Shown here: positions 1-7,573 of the stretch, in pieces
Layout: the number at the start of each line of letters is the position of its first letter
Position numbering within the stretch: position 1 is the first letter of the stretch
NCBI GenBank assembly: GCA_964404605.1
Contig: CAYOKT010000014.1
Span: forward strand, 1 to 46,881
Direction: 5' to 3'
Origin: CAYOKT01 sp964404605
Lineage (GTDB): Bacteria; Electryoneota; Electryoneia; Electryoneales; Electryoneaceae
DNA: 46,881 bases
The notes under the pieces: generated by a model
Database searches by the model: none
Seen by the model: the letters and a program-made list of their open reading frames with translations, nothing else
Told to the model about the DNA's origin: nothing
Program-made: the position numbers and the translations under genes

Positions 1-179
1 GCGCGCCGCGCCCCTGCCTTTCGGGATGCAGCCTGGCACACCGAAGCGGCGCGAAGGCGACTCCCGCCTTCGCCGGGCTAGGACGTGATATACCCCTTTG
101 GGAAAACAGCGTTTCAGGTTGAGACCGAGTGCACGGTTTCAGGTTCTTGCAACAAGTTACGTTTATCACGGAAACCCTT

Positions 180-211
180 ATGAAACCCGGGACTGAAGTC
201 CCGGGCCACCC
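180..211 (+). repeat. Palindromic dispersed element, copy 1
   Basis: The sequence reads ATGAAACCCGGGACT, GA, AGTCCCGGGCCACCC. The core CCCGGGACT/AGTCCCGGG is a perfect inverted repeat with a 2-base loop, flanked by ATGAAA on one side and CCACCC on the other. Other copies lie at 7456, 11319, 38188 (inverted), 38329 and 46741. All are intergenic. Confidence 0.8.
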
Positions 212-222
212 ATCGACGCAAC

Positions 223-247
223 TATAATACATATATACGTATATATG
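223..247. promoter_or_regulatory. TATAAT plus 18-bp perfect A/T palindrome
   Basis: TATAAT at 223-228 is followed by CATATATACGTATATATG at 230-247, a perfect palindrome. It stands out in GC-rich DNA and lies about 155 bases before the asparaginase start. No matching -35 is visible 17 bases upstream. It could be a regulator site or an A/T-rich hairpin; its role is unknown. Confidence 0.4.
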
Positions 248-335
248 GAACACCGGAATCTCCGCGCGGCCACGTCCTGCGCACGCCCTCCCCTCCCGCC
301 CCGCCATGCCGCCTGAACGGAACCGCGCCGCCGGG

Positions 336-365
336 TTGTCTGCTCCCGCGACCGCGCCTACCTTC
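336..365 (+). promoter_or_regulatory. FCB-type promoter of the asparaginase gene
   Basis: TTG at 336-338, a 20-base spacer, then TACCTTC at 359-365. This fits the TTG-(19-21)-TAnnTTG/C pattern seen before many genes of this window. It ends 38 bases before the ATG at 404. Confidence 0.5.
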
Positions 366-403
366 CCCCTGAAGCGATGAGGACCAGCCTGGGAGGAATG
401 CCG

Positions 404-1465
404 ATGGACCCCAACCGCCTTTCCCGCCGCCGTTTTCTGCGCACCGGCGCCGCGGCCGCCGCCGCGCCCCTGCTCGCGCCGGCCCTCGCCCCGGCCGCCG
501 CGAAGCCCCCCGCCGCCGGACCGTTCCCGGCGAAGGTCATCTCCTCGGCCAACGGCACCGCCGCCGCCGCGAAGGCCTTCGAGCTGATCACCGGGGGCGC
601 GGACACCCTCGACGCGGTCATCGCGGGGGTCAACCTCGTTGAAGATGACCCGAACGACATCTCGGTCGGGCTCGGCGGACTGCCCAACGAGGAGGGGGTG
701 GTGGAACTCGACTCCGCCGTGATGCACGGCCCTACGCACCGCGCCGGCGCCGTCGCCGCGCTGCGGAACATCCGCAACCCGTCCAGGGTGGCGAAACTCG
801 TCATGGAGCAGACCGACCATGTCCTCCTCGTCGGTGAGGGCGCCCTGCGCTTCGCCCGCGCGCAGGGGTTTCGGGAGGAGAACCTGCTCACGGAGAAAGC
901 CCGCAAGATCTGGCTCTACTGGAAGCAGACACTCTCCACCGCCGATGACTGGCTGCCCCCGCCCGCCGGCGAGGTGGACGAGGACGTCCGCGCGCTGGTG
1001 CAGCGCATCACCGGGACGATCCACTGCGCCGGGATGAACACCGCCGGGGAGATCTCCTGTGTCACCACCACCAGCGGGCTCGCCTTCAAGCTGCCCGGGC
1101 GGGTGGGCGACTCGCCGATCATCGGCGCCGGGCTCTACGTGGACAACGAGATCGGCTCCTGCGGCAGCACCGGCCGGGGCGAGGCCAACCTGCAGAACCT
1201 CTGCTGCTTCGCGGCGGTGGAGCTGATGCGCGGCGGCATGGACCCCGTGGATGCGGGCCTCGAGGTGCTCCGCCGTGTCGCCCGCCATACCCATGAACGC
1301 CGCCTGTTGCGCGAGGACGGACGGCCGAACTTCGGCCTCAAGTTCTACCTCCTCGCCCGGGACGGCCGGCACGCCGGGGTCTCGATGTGGGGGCCCGCGC
1401 AGTTCACCGTCACCGACGAGCGCGGCACGCGCCTCGAGGACTGCGCAATACTCTTCGAGAAGTAG
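404..1465 (+). CDS. Tat-exported Ntn-hydrolase: N4-(beta-N-acetylglucosaminyl)-L-asparaginase / isoaspartyl peptidase family
   Basis: The 353-residue product belongs to the T2 family of N-terminal nucleophile hydrolases, which cleave glycosylasparagine or beta-aspartyl bonds after self-cleavage at a Thr. The N-terminus carries a twin-arginine signal (SRRRFLRTG, then an Ala-rich stretch), so the folded enzyme should be exported by Tat. The candidate nucleophile is Thr205 in the GTI motif. The downstream GRVGDSPIIGAG stretch matches the family's substrate-binding loop, and GSCGSTGRGE follows it. ATG 404 is chosen because GGGAGGA (391-397) stands 6 bases before it; ATGs at 377 and 398 are poorly placed. 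Substrate choice between glycosylasparagine and isoaspartyl peptide cannot be decided from sequence. The next gene begins 39 bases downstream on the same strand. Confidence 0.85.
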   Translation: MDPNRLSRRRFLRTGAAAAAAPLLAPALAPAAAKPPAAGPFPAKVISSANGTAAAAKAFELITGGADTLDAVIAGVNLVEDDPNDISVGLGGLPNEEGVVELDSAVMHGPTHRAGAVAALRNIRNPSRVAKLVMEQTDHVLLVGEGALRFARAQGFREENLLTEKARKIWLYWKQTLSTADDWLPPPAGEVDEDVRALVQRITGTIHCAGMNTAGEISCVTTTSGLAFKLPGRVGDSPIIGAGLYVDNEIGSCGSTGRGEANLQNLCCFAAVELMRGGMDPVDAGLEVLRRVARHTHERRLLREDGRPNFGLKFYLLARDGRHAGVSMWGPAQFTVTDERGTRLEDCAILFEK

Positions 1466-1504
1466 ACGATCGCCGCTGCGATCTTGACGGGGGGGGCGGG
1501 TGAG

Positions 1505-4258
1505 ATGACGGGAAACGGTTTCCGGAGGGTGAGGCGTCCAGCCCCGGGGCGGCGGGTCCTCGCCCTGTCCCTCGCAGTTTCACTCTGCGCCGCTCTCCCC
1601 ACCCCGGCGCGCGATGCCGAAGGGACGGGAACACTCCTCGCCCGGGCGCGGGTTCTGCGGGACAGCCTCGCGGGCGCCGCCGACACCGCGACCGGCCTCC
1701 ACGGGCAAGAGCTCGCCCTCCTCCTCGGCCGCCCGCAGCCCCCCCTCAACAGCCTCGCCCCGCGCGATCAACGCGAGGGGTTGGCCCTGCGTCGCTGGGA
1801 CGCCCTGCAGCGGGCCCGGTACGACGAGGCCGCCCCCTGGATCGACACCCTCGCCGCCTCGCTCGAGGCCGGCGAACCCTTCCCCCCGCCCGGCGCCGGG
1901 CCCCTCGAGCGCCTCGCCGCCGCGCAGGCGCTGACCCTGCGCGAGGACTTCCGTTTCGTTGCCGGATTCATGGCGACCTCTTCCACCACGCCCGCCGACC
2001 GGATCGCCCTCGGCGGCCTCGCCCTCCGCACCCACGACCCCGCGCGCGCGGAATCCCTTTACGCTGCAGCCCTGTCCGTCCTGTCTGACCCCGTCCTGGT
2101 CTCCGAGGCCGCCTGCGGCCTCGCACGCGCCCGCCGGGCGCTTCGACGGGACGAGGAGGCGCTGGCCGCCTTGGAGGGCGCCCTCGACCGCGGCGTCCTC
2201 TCCGCCGACCTCCTGTGCGAATCCGCGCGCACGCTGGTCCGGTTGCAACGGGTCGGCGAGGCGGTCTCCCTGTTCCGGTTCACCCTCGAGCTGAACCGGC
2301 GGCACGAGCGCGCCCATTATTACCTCGGCAACGGCTTCACGCGCCATAACTACAGTGAACTCGAACGGCGCTGCCCCGGCGCGTTCCCCGATTCCGCCGC
2401 CGGGGCCGTTTTGCGGGAGCTGTCCGCGCGCATCTTCGACCCGGACCCGGCGCTGGAGGATTCCCTGCGGGCGCTCCTCGCGGCGCACCCGGGCTGGGTG
2501 GAGCCGCGGGCGATGCTCGCCGAGCGCGCCTGGCTCGCGGGGGACCTCCCCGCCGCGGAGGCGCTGTGCGACTCCGCCCTCGCCCTCTGCCCCGGGTACG
2601 GCCGCGCCCATGCGATCCTCGCGCGGGCGTTCGAGAGGGCGCGGATGCGCCTCAGCCGCCATTACGCCAGCGACGAGGCCGCGTTCAATGCCGCCGAAAT
2701 GCCCCGGATCGAGGGAATCGAGCGCTATGTCGCCAACTGGAGCGCGTTGCCGGCCCGTTACCGCAAGCGCCTCGCCCTCTCCCTCCAGCCGTGGGCGGGG
2801 TTCATCCCGGTGCTCGCCGAGGTCGGGGCGACCCACACGGTCAAACCGCTGCACATGCGCCTGTCGCGGGTGCCGGGTCTCGAGACCCTGCGCGACCAGC
2901 GTATCTCCTACGATTCACGGCTGTGGGATGATGTCCGCGGCGTCGGGGGACGGCACACGGTGACCGGGGTGGAGGATGTCGAGCGCTCGATCCACGGCGG
3001 CTACAACACCGTGCTCCACGAATTGACCCACCAGGTGCACGGCCTGTTCCCCGACGAGGAGAAGGAGAAGATCGAAACGGTCTACCGCCGCGCGCGCGCG
3101 CGGGAGGCAGCCGGCGACACGGTGTTCCTCAGCCGTTACCAGGCGGCGAGCGTGTGGGAGTACTTCGCCGAGGGGGCCAACGCCTATTCCACCCCGCGGC
3201 GCGACGCCTGGGACCCCCGCGAGATCGTCCGCGAGCGCCTCTTCGCCCGCGACACCGCGCTGGTCGCCCTCGTGGAGGAGTTCCGCTCCCGGGTGGACAT
3301 GGCGCCCTACCTGGCGGTCGGCCGGGTGAACGCGGCCTACGAGATGCTCGAGGAGGGGCGCGCCGATTCCGCCTGGACCCTGCTGCAGGCGATCCCCACC
3401 GGCCGGGCGGACACGCGCGCCGCATTGCGCGCCCGCGCCTACGTCTCCTCGATTCTCGACCGGGATGACGAGGCGATCGCCCTGGCGCGAAGAGGGGTGA
3501 AGCTGTACCCGGATGACGCCGCTTCCTACACGCTGCTCGGCGAGGTGCTGCGCCACGCGCGACCCACCGCCCGCCCGTCCCTGGCCGCGCTCCAGGAGGG
3601 GCTCGCCCGGGAGGAAATCACGGACGAGCCGGCGTTGCTCACCGCGCTCGGCGACCTCTACCACGAACTGGGCTGGTACGGCACCGCCCTCTCGGCCTAC
3701 GAGATCGCCCTCGCCGAGCACGCCGGCAGCCCGGAAGCGCTCTGGGGACTCGGGGTCTCCTGGGGGGACAGCAGCATCACCGTGGGCGGAGACCCGGCGC
3801 TCCTGGACTCATCGCTGGCCTGCCTCGAGCAGGCTTTGCGGGCGCGGGGCGGGGTCCTCGCGCTGCGTCTCGATGCGGCCCGCATCCGTCTCCAGCACGG
3901 CGACCTGCCCGGCGCCGACGGCCAGATCCGCGAGGCGGAAGCGCTCGCCCCGGACGACCCCCTCACCCTGACCCTCCGCGCCTGGTGGCTGGCGGCCTCC
4001 GGACGGCGGGGAGAGGCGGGAGCGCTGGTTGTCGATGCCCTGAAGAGCCGTCCCATCCCCGACCTGACCCGCGTTCTCGCCGCCCTCCTCGGCGTGCCCG
4101 GAGGCGAGTCCCCGGCCCGTCTCGCCGGCAAGGTCGGCCTGATTACGCCCGAATACCGCTTCAACCCCCGCCGCCACGCCTACGAATCCTACGGGCTCTT
4201 CCCCGCCTGGCAGCGCCGCCTGCTGGAGAAGGGGGTATCGCCCGCCGGGACCGAATAA
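1505..4258 (+). CDS. Exported TPR protein with an HExxH metallopeptidase core
   Basis: The 917-residue product starts with an Arg-rich segment and a hydrophobic signal (ALSLAVSLCAALP). Helical, Ala/Leu/Arg-rich TPR-like repeats fill roughly residues 140-400 and 600-880. Between them lies a different domain with HELTH at 505-509 and a downstream WEYFAEGANAY (Glu552, Glu556), the arrangement of a gluzincin zinc site: two His of HExxH, a catalytic Glu and a distal Glu ligand. The family was not recognised by name; a resemblance to the lethal-factor-like peptidase fold is only a suggestion. ATG 1505 is preferred over TTG 1484 because it has a G-rich Shine-Dalgarno stretch and gives a cleaner signal peptide. 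A small hairpin (1468-1483, GATCGC/GCGATC) separates it from the asparaginase gene, with which it may be co-transcribed. It ends against the lepB terminator. Confidence 0.75.
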   Translation: MTGNGFRRVRRPAPGRRVLALSLAVSLCAALPTPARDAEGTGTLLARARVLRDSLAGAADTATGLHGQELALLLGRPQPPLNSLAPRDQREGLALRRWDALQRARYDEAAPWIDTLAASLEAGEPFPPPGAGPLERLAAAQALTLREDFRFVAGFMATSSTTPADRIALGGLALRTHDPARAESLYAAALSVLSDPVLVSEAACGLARARRALRRDEEALAALEGALDRGVLSADLLCESARTLVRLQRVGEAVSLFRFTLELNRRHERAHYYLGNGFTRHNYSELERRCPGAFPDSAAGAVLRELSARIFDPDPALEDSLRALLAAHPGWVEPRAMLAERAWLAGDLPAAEALCDSALALCPGYGRAHAILARAFERARMRLSRHYASDEAAFNAAEMPRIEGIERYVANWSALPARYRKRLALSLQPWAGFIPVLAEVGATHTVKPLHMRLSRVPGLETLRDQRISYDSRLWDDVRGVGGRHTVTGVEDVERSIHGGYNTVLHELTHQVHGLFPDEEKEKIETVYRRARAREAAGDTVFLSRYQAASVWEYFAEGANAYSTPRRDAWDPREIVRERLFARDTALVALVEEFRSRVDMAPYLAVGRVNAAYEMLEEGRADSAWTLLQAIPTGRADTRAALRARAYVSSILDRDDEAIALARRGVKLYPDDAASYTLLGEVLRHARPTARPSLAALQEGLAREEITDEPALLTALGDLYHELGWYGTALSAYEIALAEHAGSPEALWGLGVSWGDSSITVGGDPALLDSSLACLEQALRARGGVLALRLDAARIRLQHGDLPGADGQIREAEALAPDDPLTLTLRAWWLAASGRRGEAGALVVDALKSRPIPDLTRVLAALLGVPGGESPARLAGKVGLITPEYRFNPRRHAYESYGLFPAWQRRLLEKGVSPAGTE

Positions 4259-4284
4259 AAAGCCCCCGGAGCCTGCCGGGGGCT
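4256..4284 (-). terminator. Rho-independent terminator of lepB
   Basis: A perfect 9-bp stem, AGCCCCCGG (4261-4269) and CCGGGGGCT (4276-4284), has a 6-base loop. Read on the minus strand it is followed by a run of T (4260-4256), as expected for the end of lepB. The hairpin lies directly after the plus-strand TPR gene and may also slow that transcript, but no T run follows on the plus side. Confidence 0.85.
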
Positions 4285-4310
4285 GCAACATCCCAAGGAA
4301 TCGACCACCG

Positions 4311-5039
4311 CTACCGCAGCAGGGTGCCGATGCGCTTCCAGCGCAGCCGTTTCCAGACCGGCAGCCGTTCCCGTTCGCTGTCCCAGGAGAGGTGCACCAG
4401 CCGCGCCCGCCCGATGATGTTGCTCTCCGGCACCGGCCCGAAATACCGGCTGTCGAGGGAGTTGTCCCGGTTGTCCCCGAGGAGGAAAACCATCCCCTCC
4501 GGCACCCGGAAGGGGCCGAAATTGTCACGGTTGCCCAGCACCGGGGGCACCGGCGGGGTGTACGACCCCCGCGGATAGAGGGCCGGATCGGTGTGCTCGG
4601 CGGTGAGAGGGTCCGGCACGGGGCGGCCATCCACGTAGAGCACCTTGTCGCGCATCGCCACCGTCTGCCCGCCGACCGCCGCCACGCGCTTCACGAACGG
4701 CACCCGGTCATCCAGGGGAACGCGGACGACGACGATGTCCCCCGGCCTCACCTTCCTCAAGCCCGGCAGTTTCAGGGCCGGAACGCGCACCCCGAGGTCG
4801 GTCCAGGGTACACCCACCCAGTCCGGCGTCCGCGGGCCGAGTGTCACCTTGTCCGCGAGGAGAAAATCTCCGGTGAGGATGGTCTTCTCCATCGAGCCGC
4901 TGGGCACGTGGTACGCCTGCACCACGCCCACCTGCAGCGCGGTCACGATGAGGATGAGCACCACCACTTCCCGCACCGCGCCGATAACGGCACGGAGGGC
5001 TGTGCGGCGCTCCCCTTCGTCTCGTCGAATCCTTTCCAC
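4311..5039 (-). CDS. lepB: Signal peptidase I
   Basis: This 242-residue membrane serine protease removes signal peptides from exported proteins on the outer face of the inner membrane. An N-terminal membrane helix (about residues 22-42) is followed by box B HVPSGSM with catalytic Ser49. Box D FVKRVAAVGG holds the general-base Lys117, and box E is GDNRDNSLDSRYFGPV. Length is normal for the family. The start is GTG 5039, preceded by AGGGAAGA. An insert rich in Pro (PRGSYTPPVPPVLGNRDNFGPF) lies between boxes D and E, as in many Gram-negative enzymes. The gene is alone on its strand, divergent from moxR, with a clear terminator. No convincing promoter was found for it in 5040-5279. Confidence 0.95.
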   Translation of the reverse strand: MERIRRDEGERRTALRAVIGAVREVVVLILIVTALQVGVVQAYHVPSGSMEKTILTGDFLLADKVTLGPRTPDWVGVPWTDLGVRVPALKLPGLRKVRPGDIVVVRVPLDDRVPFVKRVAAVGGQTVAMRDKVLYVDGRPVPDPLTAEHTDPALYPRGSYTPPVPPVLGNRDNFGPFRVPEGMVFLLGDNRDNSLDSRYFGPVPESNIIGRARLVHLSWDSERERLPVWKRLRWKRIGTLLR

Positions 5040-5198
5040 TCTTCCCTCGCTCCTCGATCCCGCGGCTCTCCCTTGTTCAACCCGCCGGGCGCCCGCCGGG
5101 TTCCTTCGCCCCAGGGCACGGGGTGCTCCCCGCCGGAGGGCGATCCGGGGTGCAGGCTTCTCCCGCCGCCCGTCTCCTCTCGCGCCGGCGCGAGGGTT

Positions 5199-5227
5199 TT
5201 GCAGCGCGCCGGAGGGGCGCTACCTTG
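5199..5227 (+). promoter_or_regulatory. FCB-type promoter of moxR
   Basis: TTG at 5199-5201, a 19-base spacer, then TACCTTG at 5221-5227, 52 bases before the ATG at 5280. Confidence 0.5.
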
Positions 5228-5279
5228 TGCGTCGCGGCGGGCGGACCGGGCGCGGCAACAGGATCGGGACGGGCGGACC

Positions 5280-6266
<987 letters not shown>

Positions 6267-6300
6267 TCCCTCCACGCAGCCGGTGAGGCGTGGGGCGGCG

Positions 6301-6308
6301 TATCTTTG
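6301..6308 (+). promoter_or_regulatory. TAnnTTTG element before the DUF58 gene
   Basis: TATCTTTG matches the Bacteroidetes -7 consensus exactly and lies 53 bases before ATG 6362. There is no TTG about 20 bases upstream, so this may be a weak secondary promoter inside the moxR-DUF58 operon. Confidence 0.3.
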
Positions 6309-6361
6309 GGCAGGCGCCCCGCTGTCAACCGTTCCACCCAACGCGCGAGGTCCGGCGGCAC

Positions 6362-7264
6362 ATGGTCAGCACCAGCGAACGCGAACTTCTCTCCTCGGGC
6401 CTGATCCACCGTCTCGAGCCCCTCAGCCTGCGGGCGAAGGCGGTGGTCGAGGGCTTCCTCGCCGGGTTGCACCGCAGTCCCTATCATGGTTTCTCGGTCG
6501 AGTTCGCCGAGCACCGGATGTACCAGCCCGGCGACCCGCTGAAGCACGTCGACTGGAAGGTCTACGGCCGCTCGGACCGTTTCTACATCAAGCAGTACCA
6601 GGAGGAGACCAATCTCCGCGCCTACCTGCTGCTCGACCGCAGCGCCTCGATGAGCTTCGCCTCCGGGGGCCCGGTGAGCAAGTTCGAGTACGGGCGCAGC
6701 CTCGCCGCCGCGCTCATCTACATGCTTCTCGCCCAGCGGGACGCCGTCGGCCTGACCCTCTTCGCCGAGGAGCCGGACGAGGTGTACCCGCCCCGCAGCG
6801 CCATACCATGGCGGGAGGAGCTCCTCGGCGCCCTGGCGCGCAGCGGCACCGGCGGGAAAACCAACCTGGGCGATGTGCTCCACCGCATCGCCGAGCAGGC
6901 GGGGCGGCGCGGACTGGTGATCCTCATCTCCGACCTCCTCGATGACCCCGAAGCCCTGCTCTCCGGCCTGCACCACTTCCGCCACAACGGCCACGAGGTC
7001 CTCGTCTTCCAGGTGCTGGACCCGCGCGAGTTGGACTTCGCCTTCGACCGGGAGGCGCGCTTCGAGGAGCTCGAGACGGGCCGAACAGAGGTCGCCAGCC
7101 CGTGGCAGGTCCGCGAAACCTACCGCGAGCAGATGCACGACTACCTCGAAACCCTGCGCGACGGCTGCGCCAGGCACCATGTCCACCACCACCTGCTGAC
7201 CACCGACTCCCCCCTCGACGAGGCGCTGATCGCCTTCCTCACCGAGAGGCAGCGGAACCCCTGA
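6362..7264 (+). CDS. DUF58 domain protein, partner of MoxR
   Basis: This 300-residue protein belongs to the DUF58 family, which adopts a von Willebrand A-like fold and is normally encoded next to MoxR. Family features are the early RMYQPGDPLKHVDWKVYGRSD stretch, split here as RMYQPGDPLKHVDWK then VYGRSD, the metal-site-like LDRSASMSF, and VILISDLLDD in the second half. No membrane segment is evident, unlike longer DUF58 proteins with two N-terminal helices, so this is the soluble type. ATG 6362 is chosen over an upstream in-frame start at 6290 because the extension is not conserved in character. It is probably co-transcribed with moxR. The biological client of the pair is unknown here. Confidence 0.88.
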   Translation: MVSTSERELLSSGLIHRLEPLSLRAKAVVEGFLAGLHRSPYHGFSVEFAEHRMYQPGDPLKHVDWKVYGRSDRFYIKQYQEETNLRAYLLLDRSASMSFASGGPVSKFEYGRSLAAALIYMLLAQRDAVGLTLFAEEPDEVYPPRSAIPWREELLGALARSGTGGKTNLGDVLHRIAEQAGRRGLVILISDLLDDPEALLSGLHHFRHNGHEVLVFQVLDPRELDFAFDREARFEELETGRTEVASPWQVRETYREQMHDYLETLRDGCARHHVHHHLLTTDSPLDEALIAFLTERQRNP

Positions 7265-7401
7265 GGCCGCGCGCCATCCCGGACGAACACTCTTCTCCCC
7301 GCCGGCCTCATCGTGCGCTTGCCAGGGGTGGTCCTCCCGGGCAACAGTGTGGCCCTCCGGCCTCGACCTTTCGATAAAATCGGACAACCTTCTCTTTCCT
7401 G

Positions 7402-7431
7402 TTCATTCCATGAATCCGTTTCGTTACCTTG
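7402..7431 (+). promoter_or_regulatory. Possible FCB-type promoter of sppA
   Basis: TTC at 7402-7404 (not the usual TTG), 20 bases, then TACCTTG at 7425-7431. It lies about 140 bases upstream of ATG 7574, with the palindromic element between. A closer alternative is TACCTTT at 7531, without a -33 element. Confidence 0.3.
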
Positions 7432-7455
7432 CTTTTCCGTCCCCGGCGGCGGGTG

Positions 7456-7485
7456 ATGAAACCCGGGCACGAGCTTTGCTCGCCC
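7456..7485 (+). repeat. Palindromic dispersed element, divergent copy 2
   Basis: It begins ATGAAACCCGGG like the other copies, but the hairpin arm is GGGCACGAGC, TTT, GCTCGCCC and the CCACCC flank is lost. It would lie in the 5' leader of sppA if the 7425 promoter is used. Confidence 0.6.
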
Positions 7486-7573
7486 AGTGAACGCCAGACT
7501 GTTTCGCACGATGTATCCCCGCTCGGGCTGTACCTTTCGCTGACAAACAGTGGAAATAGGGAGGAGAAGAACG

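Larger units (their letters stand above)
1..403. other. Intergenic region with repeats and a promoter
   Basis: No gene is supported here. From about 23 to 95 there is a repeat-like stretch (CGGGATGCA near 24, TCCCGCCTTCGCC at 62-74) related to copies near 11600 and 46771. At 180-211 lies a copy of the ATGAAACCCGGG palindromic element. At 223-247 a TATAAT is followed at once by an 18-base A/T palindrome. The asparaginase promoter and leader fill 336-403. Confidence 0.6.
7265..7573. other. Intergenic region before sppA
   Basis: There is no gene. A divergent copy of the palindromic element lies at 7456-7485. A TACCTTG (7425-7431) with a weak upstream TTC at 7402, and a TACCTTTCG starting at 7531, are candidate -7 elements for sppA. 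The Shine-Dalgarno GGGAGGAGA is at 7559-7567. Confidence 0.5.

Noticed and set aside
1468..1483. Terminator between the asparaginase and TPR genes
   Set aside because: The hairpin GATCGC-CGCT-GCGATC has only 6 bp and no T run; co-transcription is more likely.
4392..5279. N-terminal extension of moxR by about 296 codons
   Set aside because: The stretch is antisense to lepB and then intergenic, with no conserved sequence; MoxR proteins start where ATG 5280 starts.
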